15,616 bases of DNA from an uncultured Faecalicatena sp. (GCA_902489075.1 CABTYO010000042.1:1-15616), one strand, 5' to 3'; counted from the first letter of the stretch, positions 1-6,208 are shown. Program-made: numbers and translations. The notes: a model not told the origin generated them from the sequence alone.

Positions 1-118
1 AGGCAGGGACTGTCTGAACAGTATAATCAACGCCTGTGGAGTAAGTGTAAGACCAGTCTTTAAGATGGCGGTTTACGCCGAAGCAGGAAGCACGTGACTT
101 TAGTCGTGTGAGGTTCAC
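1..118 (+). mobile_element. Right end of an IS200/IS605-type element
   Basis: Right after the tnpB stop lies a compact hairpin: CAC 91-93, GACT 96-99, loop TT, AGTC 102-105, GTG 108-110, then GAGGTTCAC ending at 118. From memory, the common form of this end in Firmicutes has CCC and GGG as the outer arms around GACTTTAGTC. Here they are CAC and GTG, so pairing is kept. I place the element boundary after TTCAC at 118 by analogy. The left end, a tnpA gene and the insertion target are outside the window. Confidence 0.65.
2..97 (+). CDS. tnpB: TnpB C-terminal end, partial at window edge
   Basis: An open frame enters from the left edge and stops at the TGA at 95-97. Its 31 residues end in CGVSVRPVFKMAVYAEAGST. 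A tail of the form CG-x-x-VRP followed by EAGS just before the right end is typical, from memory, of TnpB proteins of IS200/IS605-type elements in Clostridia. TnpB is the RNA-guided DNA nuclease ancestral to Cas12. The RuvC and zinc-finger parts lie outside the window, so whether the gene is intact cannot be judged. The conserved right-end hairpin directly after the stop supports the call. An IscB-like or unrelated tail is less likely. Confidence 0.72.
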   Translation, partial: GRDCLNSIINACGVSVRPVFKMAVYAEAGST

Positions 119-138
119 GTAGAAAAAGATGCCGGTCA
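62..138 (+). ncRNA. Predicted omega RNA 3' part with guide
   Basis: TnpB elements usually make a guide RNA from the tnpB 3' end and the right end, with the guide copied from DNA just outside the element. Here the scaffold would include the hairpin at 91-110 and end at TTCAC (118). The guide would begin at about 119 (GTAGAAAAAGATGCCGGTCA). The 5' limit of the RNA cannot be seen, and 62 is only a nominal start. The guide runs into the left arm of the terminator at 123-168, so transcript ending and guide may overlap. This is inference from element anatomy. Confidence 0.38.
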
Positions 139-168
139 TGACATTTTCACCATGACAAGCATCTTTTT
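123..168. terminator. Bidirectional Rho-independent terminator
   Basis: AAAAAGATGC (123-132) pairs with GCATCTTTTT (159-168), and GTCATG (135-140) pairs with CATGAC (151-156). A two-base internal loop (CG against AA) separates the stems, and the apical loop is 10 bases. The arms end in A5 and T5, so a U-tract is made in either direction. It can stop the leftward fic transcript and any rightward transcript from the IS element. Confidence 0.85.
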
Positions 169-222
169 ATCTCATCCCTGCTACTGCAATCCTTCTTTAT
201 GCTCTATTTACATGCCTGCTTC

Positions 223-1113
223 TTAATATGGTATCCTGAAATAATCAAGCCAGGCTTTATACTTATCCTGTGCGCTTAAGCAGGTATCTCTCAGATATCC
301 TCTCTCATAATCCCATTCTTTCAGACCACGGTAGTAAAACATCTTCAAATTCTCCTCGATAATAAACGGAACAATATTATATTTCAGACACTCCTTAAAC
401 ATGATCAGCCTTCCCACACGTCCGTTGCCATCCTGAAACGGATGAATCCGCTCAAATTTTACATGGAATTCAAGAATATCATCAAATGTTTTTTCTTCCT
501 TCGCATTATACTCTGTTAAAATATTGCTGATGTGATTCCCGACATCTTCCGGTAATGTCGTACTCATTCCTCCAACCTCATTTGGCATCTTTTTGTAAGC
601 ACCTACTGCGAACCATTCTAATCTGGAATCACTTGTTCCGCTTTTCAACATGAAATGCAGCTCTTTAATCAATCGCTCCGACAGCACTGATTTGGCATGT
701 CCGATAACAAAATCAATACATCTGAAATGGTTTGTGGTTTCAATAATATCGTCTACATTAACCGCCTCATCTTCTATACCAATCGTATTTGTCTCAAATA
801 TATATCTTGTCTGGTCATGCGTCAGACGGCTTCCTTCTATATGGTTTGAATTATAAGTCAGATCGATCTGTGTTTTGTGATAGATTCCACCGGGATATTT
901 CTGCGACATTTCCATTTGTAAAATGTCCAACAAGGTTTTCGGTCGTGAAATTCTTTTATTGATCCGTTCTGGTTTTACTGAATTTACTGGTATGTTCCAG
1001 GTCTTACCAATCAGGACTGCCCCCTTAACCCGACCATTTGCACAATAATTGCGCACACTTCGTTCAGAAATATTCCACTTTTTTGCTGTCTCCGCAACAG
1101 AAGTATATTGCAT
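223..1113 (-). CDS. Fic-domain AMPylase-type protein with N-terminal HTH
   Basis: This 296-residue protein has the full Fic signature HPFQDGNGRVGR at residues 224-235, the active site that in this family transfers AMP (sometimes another nucleotide group) from a nucleotide to a target hydroxyl. The catalytic His is 224, the metal-binding acidic residue Asp228, and the nucleotide-binding GNGR is intact. Residues 89-94 (SNHIEG) fit the (S/T)xxxE(G/N) inhibitory motif and lie N-terminal to the Fic core, which makes it a class II, self-inhibited Fic protein. A target-docking flap lies around 171-182. Residues 1-45 resemble a MerR/excisionase-type helix-turn-helix, so DNA binding or autoregulation is possible. 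The ATG at 1113 has a GGAGG ribosome site a few bases upstream. No separate antitoxin gene adjoins it, consistent with built-in inhibition. Substrate unknown. Confidence 0.9.
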   Translation of the reverse strand: MQYTSVAETAKKWNISERSVRNYCANGRVKGAVLIGKTWNIPVNSVKPERINKRISRPKTLLDILQMEMSQKYPGGIYHKTQIDLTYNSNHIEGSRLTHDQTRYIFETNTIGIEDEAVNVDDIIETTNHFRCIDFVIGHAKSVLSERLIKELHFMLKSGTSDSRLEWFAVGAYKKMPNEVGGMSTTLPEDVGNHISNILTEYNAKEEKTFDDILEFHVKFERIHPFQDGNGRVGRLIMFKECLKYNIVPFIIEENLKMFYYRGLKEWDYERGYLRDTCLSAQDKYKAWLDYFRIPY

Positions 1114-1159
1114 TCTCCACCTCCTGAAAATCCTGTTTTTTCTCTTTGGGAATAGTACT

Positions 1160-1195
1160 CTGCAGAATCCTCAGAGAGCATCTCTTATTCTGCAG
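1160..1195 (-). promoter_or_regulatory. Hairpin in the fic leader
   Basis: CTGCAGAAT (1160-1168) and ATTCTGCAG (1187-1195) are a perfect 9-base inverted repeat. Inside it AGAGA (1173-1177) pairs with TCTCT (1181-1185) around a GCA loop. If fic is transcribed from the candidate promoter at 1205-1213, this structure sits near the 5' end of its mRNA, about 45 bases before the start codon. It has no T-tract on either side, so it does not look like a terminator. It could be an mRNA-stabilising or control element, or a protein site. Confidence 0.45.
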
Positions 1196-1198
1196 CTT

Positions 1199-1213
1199 GG
1201 TATAAGTATACCA
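1199..1213 (-). promoter_or_regulatory. Candidate fic promoter -10 within a 14-base dyad
   Basis: On the minus strand TGG-TATACT (complement of 1205-1213) is an extended -10 element about 90 bases upstream of the fic start. No convincing -35 is visible. The same bases form a perfect palindrome, GGTATA-AG-TATACC, at 1199-1212. A dyad lying on a -10 is a plausible operator, and the fic product itself carries an HTH. The promoter call is tentative. Confidence 0.4.
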
Positions 1214-1341
1214 CATTATCGGCAATTTTATAATATCTGTATCACGTATTTTATATTTTTTTGCCGATTCTGGGTTGCTGTGAACAGTTACGATTCTGGA
1301 TAAGTAACCTATTCTGTTCTCTTCTGGATAAATATACAGCA

Positions 1342-1377
1342 AAAGAGCCCTGATTGCTGAAACATATAGGACTCTTT
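1342..1377 (-). terminator. Terminator of the merR-family gene
   Basis: AAAGAGCCCT (1342-1351) and AGGACTCTTT (1368-1377) pair. Read on the minus strand the ten pairs include one G-U wobble, and the stem ends in TTTT. It lies about 20 bases past the stop of the leftward MerR gene. Confidence 0.7.
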
Positions 1378-1397
1378 ACACTCAACTTCTATTCTTC

Positions 1398-2216
1398 CTA
1401 CTTTTTCTTAACTGGAAAACATACTTCTGTCACCAACTCCTCCGGATCAGATGTCTGCCCCGGACTGACATGATAGATGCAGAAAGACTTACCATCGAAG
1501 TCATATCCATTCTCCACCACCCAGTTTGCGACCGCCTCATTGACTCTCGGAATCTGTTCATAGCTGCCTTTGTAAGTGGCAGAGGCGATCTGGATGGGAG
1601 GCACTGTCTTGAACCTCACATGCTCGGTATCCTGATATTCCCCGACTACATTGATTTGAATCTCCACGTCCGGGTCATGATCCTTATGTTCTTCATCATG
1701 GAAAACAGCCATTCCATAACACGGAGATGCCTGCTGAACCTTCTGCGGTTCCACTTCCCGATTCAACATCTCCCATAACATTCCCTCACAGTCATACGCA
1801 GGAATTACCTGACGTACACTCGCTACATATCTCTCCGGTATTGTCTTCAACGTTACATTATAATCCATAAGATTACCATCCTTTCTCAGCCATTTCAATG
1901 TACTGTCAAGAAGCGTAAGCTTCTGTCTTACCGCCTCGGCTTCTGTCTCCAGCTCCCTCATTTTCACAAGAAGAAAGCGTTCCATCTCCTCTGTATCTTC
2001 GTATTTGCCGATGATTTCTTTGATCATAGAAAGCCCGAAGCCCAGACTCTTTAGTGTCTGTATCCTTCCCGCCAGAGGAAGCTGGGTCTCACTGTAGTAT
2101 CGGTATCCCGTAAAATCATCTACACTGTCTGGATGAAGAAGACCTATCTCATCATAGTGCCGAAGCATGCGGATACTGATTCTTGACAGCTTTGAAAAAT
2201 CTCCAATTCTTAACAT
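1398..2216 (-). CDS. MerR-family regulator with GyrI-like sensor domain
   Basis: A BmrR-type architecture of 272 residues. An N-terminal MerR winged helix starts at LRIGDFSKLSRISIRMLRHYDEIGLL and includes GYRYY. A coiled-coil dimerisation helix follows at roughly residues 75-115. The C-terminal domain (about 120-270) has the GyrI-like, small-molecule-binding fold typical of multidrug sensors, beginning near MDYNVTLKTIPERYVASVRQ. Such proteins bind long-spacer promoters and switch on efflux or detoxification genes when a hydrophobic ligand binds. I chose the ATG at 2216 rather than the in-frame GTG at 2225, because that GTG is part of the ribosome binding site AGGTGG (2222-2227), spaced five bases from the ATG. 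No transporter is directly adjacent in the same direction, so the target is unknown apart from likely self-control. Confidence 0.88.
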   Translation of the reverse strand: MLRIGDFSKLSRISIRMLRHYDEIGLLHPDSVDDFTGYRYYSETQLPLAGRIQTLKSLGFGLSMIKEIIGKYEDTEEMERFLLVKMRELETEAEAVRQKLTLLDSTLKWLRKDGNLMDYNVTLKTIPERYVASVRQVIPAYDCEGMLWEMLNREVEPQKVQQASPCYGMAVFHDEEHKDHDPDVEIQINVVGEYQDTEHVRFKTVPPIQIASATYKGSYEQIPRVNEAVANWVVENGYDFDGKSFCIYHVSPGQTSDPEELVTEVCFPVKKK

Positions 2217-2253
2217 TTGTTCCACCTCACATATGTGTTTATTTCTGAGCTCA

Positions 2254-2289
2254 ATTATACTGTAGAGTATACCATAGTGAGAGAGTCAA
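2254..2289 (-). promoter_or_regulatory. Candidate merR-gene promoter and operator dyad
   Basis: Upstream of the MerR gene the minus strand has TTGACT (complement of 2284-2289) and TATAAT (complement of 2254-2259). They are separated by 24 bases, longer than the 19-20 usual for MerR-controlled promoters. A perfect dyad TATACT-GTAG-AGTATA lies at 2256-2271 and overlaps the -10. The dyad is a reasonable autoregulatory site. The -35 assignment is uncertain. Confidence 0.42.
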
Positions 2290-2318
2290 TACCTGAATTA
2301 AAAGTTTGGAAAATATAT

Positions 2319-2340
2319 CCCATATTTACCCCATATTTAC
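2319..2340. repeat. Tandem 11-base direct repeat
   Basis: CCCATATTTAC occurs twice head to tail at 2319-2329 and 2330-2340, in the AT-rich space between the divergent MerR and antitoxin genes. It may be a paired protein site or chance. Confidence 0.5.
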
Positions 2341-2369
2341 AAACTTGTGGATAAAAATCATCTTTTTGA

Positions 2370-2398
2370 TTGACATTGTACATCAATAGCAATACTAT
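2370..2398 (+). promoter_or_regulatory. Promoter of the RelB/DinJ antitoxin gene
   Basis: TTGACA (2370-2375), a 17-base spacer, then TACTAT (2393-2398), placed about 22 bases before the antitoxin start. An inverted repeat TTGAT (2366-2370) and ATCAA (2382-2386) overlaps the -35, as expected for an antitoxin-repressed promoter. Confidence 0.7.
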
Positions 2399-2420
2399 AT
2401 AAGTGAAAGGCGGTGATTAT

Positions 2421-2693
2421 ATGGCTACAACACCAACTCAAATCCGAATTGATGCAGACCTCAAGAAACAAGTAACTGATTTGTTTAACGACCTCGGTCT
2501 TGATATGTCCAGTGCAGTTAATCTCTTTCTCCATCAGTGTATTCTCCGCGGTGGGCTTCCTTTTACAGTCGAACTCCCCCGTTACAGCCAGTACACTTTG
2601 GATGCAATGGATGAAGCCAGACGTATTTCCCGTGATCCTGACGTCCAGGGATATACCAACATGGAAGACTTAAAAAGGGCTTTGGAAGACTAA
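2421..2693 (+). CDS. RelB/DinJ-family antitoxin
   Basis: A 90-residue protein beginning MATTPTQIRIDADLKKQVTDLF. The N-terminal beta strand and following helices are the ribbon-helix-helix DNA-binding part of the RelB/DinJ family, with the typical LGLDMSSAVNLFLHQ and GGLPF segments. The C-terminal half (from about residue 50) is the usual toxin-wrapping tail. The start is the ATG at 2421, because the GTG at 2403 lies just before the ribosome site AAAGGCGGTG (2406-2415). Such antitoxins neutralise YafQ/RelE mRNA-cleaving toxins and repress their own operon. No intact toxin follows; only a 3' relic is present at 2699-2755. It may still act as a regulator or protect against related toxins. Confidence 0.85.
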   Translation: MATTPTQIRIDADLKKQVTDLFNDLGLDMSSAVNLFLHQCILRGGLPFTVELPRYSQYTLDAMDEARRISRDPDVQGYTNMEDLKRALED

Positions 2694-2698
2694 ATGAC

Positions 2699-2755
2699 AT
2701 ATTAATTCTCACTCTCGTGGACACTGGAACACATGCAGATATCTTTAGAATGTAA
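2699..2755 (+). pseudogene. 3' relic of a YafQ/RelE-type toxin gene
   Basis: Directly after the antitoxin stop, in a different frame, 18 codons end in LTLVDTGTHADIFRM and a TAA at 2753-2755. From memory, the E. coli YafQ tail reads FERTGTHAALFG, and the His of TGTH is its catalytic residue. So this stretch matches the last strand and C-terminus of the toxin that normally follows DinJ. No frame upstream of it holds the rest of the toxin: an ATG at 2694 gives only three codons before a stop. The simplest reading is an internal deletion that removed nearly all of the toxin gene and left its end. Confidence 0.72.
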
Positions 2756-2756
2756 T

Positions 2757-2791
2757 GAAGGGCAGATACCTTTTTAAGGTACTGCCCCTTC
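2757..2791. terminator. Hairpin between convergent genes, weak terminator
   Basis: GAAGGGCAGATACC (2757-2770) pairs with GGTACTGCCCCTTC (2778-2791) with one bulge on each side and a 7-base loop. It lies between the toxin relic and the end of the convergent AraC gene. No T-tract follows on either strand, so it may terminate weakly or protect 3' ends. Confidence 0.5.
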
Positions 2792-2816
2792 TAACGCGCT
2801 TTATGCTTTACTCTAT

Positions 2817-3674
2817 TTATTTCTGCTTTACCGGAATCCAGATTTCACAATAATAATTCTCATCCAGCGTTCCCTTTTCATACTTGGATGGCTCTTCATA
2901 ATACTCTACGCAGTATCCTGCCGCAAGTTCATACTCTTTGAGTGAGGGAAGCCATTCTGAAAAAATCTTGATATTCACATCCTGCAATGCCTGGGGCATC
3001 GCCCCTTTACATGGGAATACTGCCCAGGTAAACTCCGGAATGATTCTGGTCACGAAACCTTCCGGGACATCTTTTGCCGGATCATATGGATCTGCAATCA
3101 AATACTCAAATGTATTCTGCCCCATCTCCTCATCAATATTAATTCCGAACATGCCCATGACAGTCTGTCCTTTGCCCTCTTTATAATGCTCCTGCCAGAA
3201 CGGTGGTATAGCATCCTTCGCCCCTTCATAAGAAAATTCCTTCGCATTTGCAATTACCGTGAACGCTTCCTTTTTTACAATTTTGTAATCCATAAGATAT
3301 CCTCCATCTAATGATATTCTGATTTTGAGCGGTGCGAATGATTTCAGCATCGTCTCGTGTTTTCTCAGCTGTGAAGGGGTCACTCCATGGAATCTGGTAA
3401 ATGCCTTTGTAAAGCTGTCTGGGGAATCGTATCCATACTTGAGGGCAATATCTATCACCTTACCATCACCGGCGGCCAGTTCATTGCCGGCCAGAGCCAG
3501 CCGCCGGTTGCGGATGTATTCTCCGAGTGTGAATCCGCAGAGCATTGCAAATCCTTTCTGGAAATAGAAGGGAGAGAGATTCACCTTCCCTGCTATCTGA
3601 TCCACAGACAGTTCCTCTGTGATATGATCCTCAATATATTGAACCGCTTTCCCTATTGACTCCACCCATTCCAT
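2817..3674 (-). CDS. AraC-family regulator with GyrI-like sensor domain
   Basis: A 285-residue protein. Two helix-turn-helix motifs of the AraC/XylS type occupy about residues 1-108: the first around ELSVDQIAGKVNLSPFYFQKGF, the second around DIALKYGYDSPDSFTKAFTRFHGVTPS. The remainder (from about MDYKIVKKEAFTVIANAKEF, near residue 127) is a GyrI-like effector-binding domain ending in EIWIPVKQK. This Rob/SoxS-plus-GyrI layout is common in Firmicutes and fits a ligand-controlled activator of resistance or metabolic genes. A strong AAGGAGG site precedes the ATG at 3674. The gene is downstream of, and in the same direction as, the small protein at 3793-4149, with a 118-base gap. Ligand and target are unknown. 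Confidence 0.88.
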   Translation of the reverse strand: MEWVESIGKAVQYIEDHITEELSVDQIAGKVNLSPFYFQKGFAMLCGFTLGEYIRNRRLALAGNELAAGDGKVIDIALKYGYDSPDSFTKAFTRFHGVTPSQLRKHETMLKSFAPLKIRISLDGGYLMDYKIVKKEAFTVIANAKEFSYEGAKDAIPPFWQEHYKEGKGQTVMGMFGINIDEEMGQNTFEYLIADPYDPAKDVPEGFVTRIIPEFTWAVFPCKGAMPQALQDVNIKIFSEWLPSLKEYELAAGYCVEYYEEPSKYEKGTLDENYYCEIWIPVKQK

Positions 3675-3792
3675 GAATGCTTACCTCCTTCGCTGTATCT
3701 ACAGTCTATCATCAGAGAATGGACTTCTCCCGTCATTTTCTGTTCAGATTTGTCTTTTATGGAAACAACATGGCCGCATCCATTTTACTACA

Positions 3793-4149
3793 TTACAGAA
3801 TTGCTTCTTTCTTCTCAAGGATTGCTTCCACCGCCGCACATGCCGGACAGTCGCAGTACTTTGCACCTGCTGCCTTGATCTCTTTTGCGTGGGCAGCTAC
3901 CTCTTTTGCCTTCTCTGCACCAAATACCTGTGCGCCTGCTTCTGAATCAGCAAAAGCAATCAGACCATCGATCGGCATGATATCCTCTTCCAGTTCCGCA
4001 ATCAGATTCTTAGCCGCCTCTGCCTCATTCTCTGTTCCAAGGGCATCCAGCCAGCTCTGTGCCACTGCTTTCGCATCTGCGCAGCAGGACGCTGCATTCA
4101 TCAATTCTTTTACTTTCTCAACAACGAACTCTTTTGCATTTTCACTCAT
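3793..4149 (-). CDS. Small conserved protein with C-terminal CxCxxC motif
   Basis: A 118-residue, mostly helical, acidic and Ala/Glu/Lys-rich protein. It has C22-C23 near the N-terminus and CDCPAC at residues 99-104 (Cys 99, 101, 104). There is no signal peptide or membrane segment. I recall near-identical proteins in Lachnospiraceae, some labelled Hsp90-like chaperone in databases, but nothing here resembles the Hsp90 ATPase fold, so I would not transfer that name. The cysteine cluster could bind metal or take part in thiol chemistry. I start at the ATG at 4149, preceded by a purine-rich GGATAGGAAAG site and a good promoter. The upstream in-frame ATG at 4284 would lie above that promoter and lacks support. 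Function unknown. Confidence 0.8.
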   Translation of the reverse strand: MSENAKEFVVEKVKELMNAASCCADAKAVAQSWLDALGTENEAEAAKNLIAELEEDIMPIDGLIAFADSEAGAQVFGAEKAKEVAAHAKEIKAAGAKYCDCPACAAVEAILEKKEAIL

Positions 4150-4208
4150 CTTTCCTATCCTCTCTTTTCTCGTATTTGGAAATTCAAGACAACTGCTTCC
4201 TATGTAAA

Positions 4209-4237
4209 ATTGTACTATACCGCCACGCTTTTGTAAA
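4209..4237 (-). promoter_or_regulatory. Promoter of the CxCxxC protein gene
   Basis: On the minus strand TTTACA (complement of 4232-4237), a 17-base spacer, then TACAAT (complement of 4209-4214), about 60 bases ahead of the ATG at 4149. It lies downstream of bioA, so the small gene can be expressed apart from the biotin operon. Confidence 0.68.
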
Positions 4238-4316
4238 GAAATGCGGGGAAAACAAAGTTTTGATGCAAAGTTTGGATTACCCATACTGGATTACCATGTT
4301 CCAGGTAACTTTAATT

Positions 4317-5516
4317 CTATCTTTTGAACCATTCCTTCATCGTATCCAGTACCTGCACCAGTTCGTCCTCTTTTATAATATAAGGAACCATTGCGTAGAG
4401 ATAATTCAAAAACGGTCTTGCGAATACGCCTCTCTGATAAGCGTACTCCTGATACCCTTTTAAATCTTCCCTGTTCTTGACTTCCACGCAGACACAGCCG
4501 CCCATCATGCGTACGTCGGCTATCCTGTCATCCTGGAATCCTTCCATCTCACGCCGGGTGACCGCCTCTATTTTTCTGATTTTCTCCATATAATTCTCTG
4601 TTTCAAACAGCTCTATGGATTTTTGCGCCACACTGCATGCCAGCGCATTTCCCATGAAGGTGGGACCATGCATCAGTGCTTTTTCCGGATCATCATTATA
4701 AAATCCTCTGTATACCTTCTCATTTGCGATCGTCGCAGCATGCCCGATATATCCGCCCGTCAGGGCTTTTCCAAGAACCAGGATATCGGGCAGGACCAGA
4801 TCGGCCACAAACCGGTTGCCAGTCCTTCCGAATCCGGTCGCCACTTCGTCAAAGATCAGCAGTACACCGTACTGGTCACACAATTCACGTGCACGCTTAA
4901 GGAAGGACACATCATACATACGCATCCCGCCTGCTCCCTGCAGCAGCGGCTCCACCAGCATACAGTTGAGTTTATCATGATATTTTTCAAATGCTTCTTC
5001 AAGTGCCTGGATTTCAGTTGGAATATTCACCACATATTTTTTCTCACCAAATGCCTCCAGGACAAAGTGGTAATCCTCATCATCGCCGACTTCCATCGTT
5101 TTAAAGGTATCCCCATGATAAGAATGTGTCAACGATAAGGTCATCGTCCTCTGCCTGTCACCCTGGTTCATGTAATACTGCAGAGCCATCTTTAAAGCCA
5201 CCTCAACAGCTACACTTCCGGAATCTGAGAAAAAGCAGTAGTTCAGATCTCCCGGCAGCCATTCTGCCAGTTTGTCTGAAAGCCGCTGCACAGGTTCATG
5301 TGTCAATCCTCCGAGCATAACATGGGAAAAAATATCCGCCTGCTCTTTGATCGCCTGTGTCAGGACCGGGTGTTTGTATCCATGGATCACGCTCCACCAG
5401 GAGGATACCGAGTCGATCATCTGATTGTCCTCTGTATACAGATATACGCCCTTAGCATCTACTATTTTATAGGGATCTTTCATCGTTTTCATTTGTTCAT
5501 ACGGATACCATATCAT
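4317..5516 (-). CDS. bioA: BioA, SAM-dependent DAPA aminotransferase
   Basis: Adenosylmethionine-8-amino-7-oxononanoate aminotransferase of 399 residues, somewhat shorter than the E. coli enzyme. It converts KAPA to 7,8-diaminopelargonate using S-adenosylmethionine as amino donor and PLP as cofactor. Visible family features are WYPYEQMK at the start, SSWWSVIHGY (38-47), the phosphate-binding SDSGSVAVEVALK (97-109), LTHSYHGDT, IFDEVATGFGRTG (221-233, with the ring-nitrogen Asp at 223), and the PLP lysine in LGKALTGG at Lys250. Its start codon overlaps the bioD stop in an ATGA (5513-5516), a sign of translational coupling. It is the last gene of bioYBDA. No clear terminator was found directly downstream. 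Confidence 0.95.
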   Translation of the reverse strand: MIWYPYEQMKTMKDPYKIVDAKGVYLYTEDNQMIDSVSSWWSVIHGYKHPVLTQAIKEQADIFSHVMLGGLTHEPVQRLSDKLAEWLPGDLNYCFFSDSGSVAVEVALKMALQYYMNQGDRQRTMTLSLTHSYHGDTFKTMEVGDDEDYHFVLEAFGEKKYVVNIPTEIQALEEAFEKYHDKLNCMLVEPLLQGAGGMRMYDVSFLKRARELCDQYGVLLIFDEVATGFGRTGNRFVADLVLPDILVLGKALTGGYIGHAATIANEKVYRGFYNDDPEKALMHGPTFMGNALACSVAQKSIELFETENYMEKIRKIEAVTRREMEGFQDDRIADVRMMGGCVCVEVKNREDLKGYQEYAYQRGVFARPFLNYLYAMVPYIIKEDELVQVLDTMKEWFKR

Positions 5517-6208
5517 GCTTCTTTCACCTCAAACAATCTGTCTAATTCTTCCATACTGATCTTAAGTTCCTTATCTCTTTCTTTTACACAGGCGATTACA
5601 GGGATACCTGTCATCGCTTCACACATCCTGAGATTATCTTCCTCCATCACATCTGACGGATGAAAATGATTCAGGATGATCCCATGGACAGGAAGATTTC
5701 TTGCTTTCATATATTCCACTGTCAGCACCACCGCATTGATCGTCCCCAGCCCTGCATCTGCAACGATCAGGCTTGGCAGATCCAGTTCACGGATCACATC
5801 TTCCAGTTGGATCTTTTCATGGTCAAAATCAATGGGGCACAGGATTCCGCCGCTGCCCTCCATGACCACATAATCATATTTTCCGCAGACCCTGGCGAAT
5901 CCGTCTTTCACGGTGCTCATTTTTACCGGATTCCCCTCTAATCTGGATGCAAGATGCGGAGAGTAGGCATGTTCATAAATGTACGGACACATCTCCTCAA
6001 GCGGCTGTGCAATCCCTGATGTCTGCTTTACAAACACGGCATCGCCGGGAATCAGTTTCCCGTCTTCGTCTCTTTCATTTCCACTCATCGCAGCCTTATA
6101 ATATGCCGCATTCTGACCGCAGTCCTTGAGTTTTTTCAGCAGCAGCCCTGCCACATAAGTCTTTCCTATATCCGTTCCCGTTCCTGTAATAAATAATGTC
6201 TTAGTCAT
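5513..6208 (-). CDS. bioD: BioD, dethiobiotin synthetase
   Basis: A 231-residue ATP-dependent carboxylase that closes the ureido ring of dethiobiotin from diaminopelargonate and CO2. The P-loop is GTGTDIGKT at residues 9-17, with Lys16 and Thr17. The YYKAAMSGNERDEDG segment carries the substrate-site Lys (the family usually has KP(V/I)xxG, here KAAMSG). VVMEGSGGILCPI follows in the middle, and GIILNHF is the late nucleotide-site motif. It overlaps bioB by 8 bases and bioA by 4, so it is translated as part of one tightly packed message. Confidence 0.94.
   Translation of the reverse strand: MTKTLFITGTGTDIGKTYVAGLLLKKLKDCGQNAAYYKAAMSGNERDEDGKLIPGDAVFVKQTSGIAQPLEEMCPYIYEHAYSPHLASRLEGNPVKMSTVKDGFARVCGKYDYVVMEGSGGILCPIDFDHEKIQLEDVIRELDLPSLIVADAGLGTINAVVLTVEYMKARNLPVHGIILNHFHPSDVMEEDNLRMCEAMTGIPVIACVKERDKELKISMEELDRLFEVKEA

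Noticed and set aside
1064..1342. Minus-strand open frame of 92 codons above and overlapping fic
   Set aside because: It overlaps the fic start in another frame, runs through the fic ribosome site, promoter candidate and hairpin, has an atypical composition and resembles no family I know.
2403..2420. GTG start that would lengthen the antitoxin by six residues
   Set aside because: These bases are the ribosome binding site of the ATG at 2421; the RelB-type N-terminus starts at MATTPTQIRID.
4150..4284. N-terminal extension of the CxCxxC protein to an ATG at 4284
   Set aside because: It would cross the promoter at 4209-4237, and the added residues look unlike the compact acidic protein that follows.
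4261..4316. Terminator after bioA
   Set aside because: GGATTACC is repeated and AAAGTT/AACTTT can pair, but the pairing is short and widely spaced with no convincing stem and T-tract.
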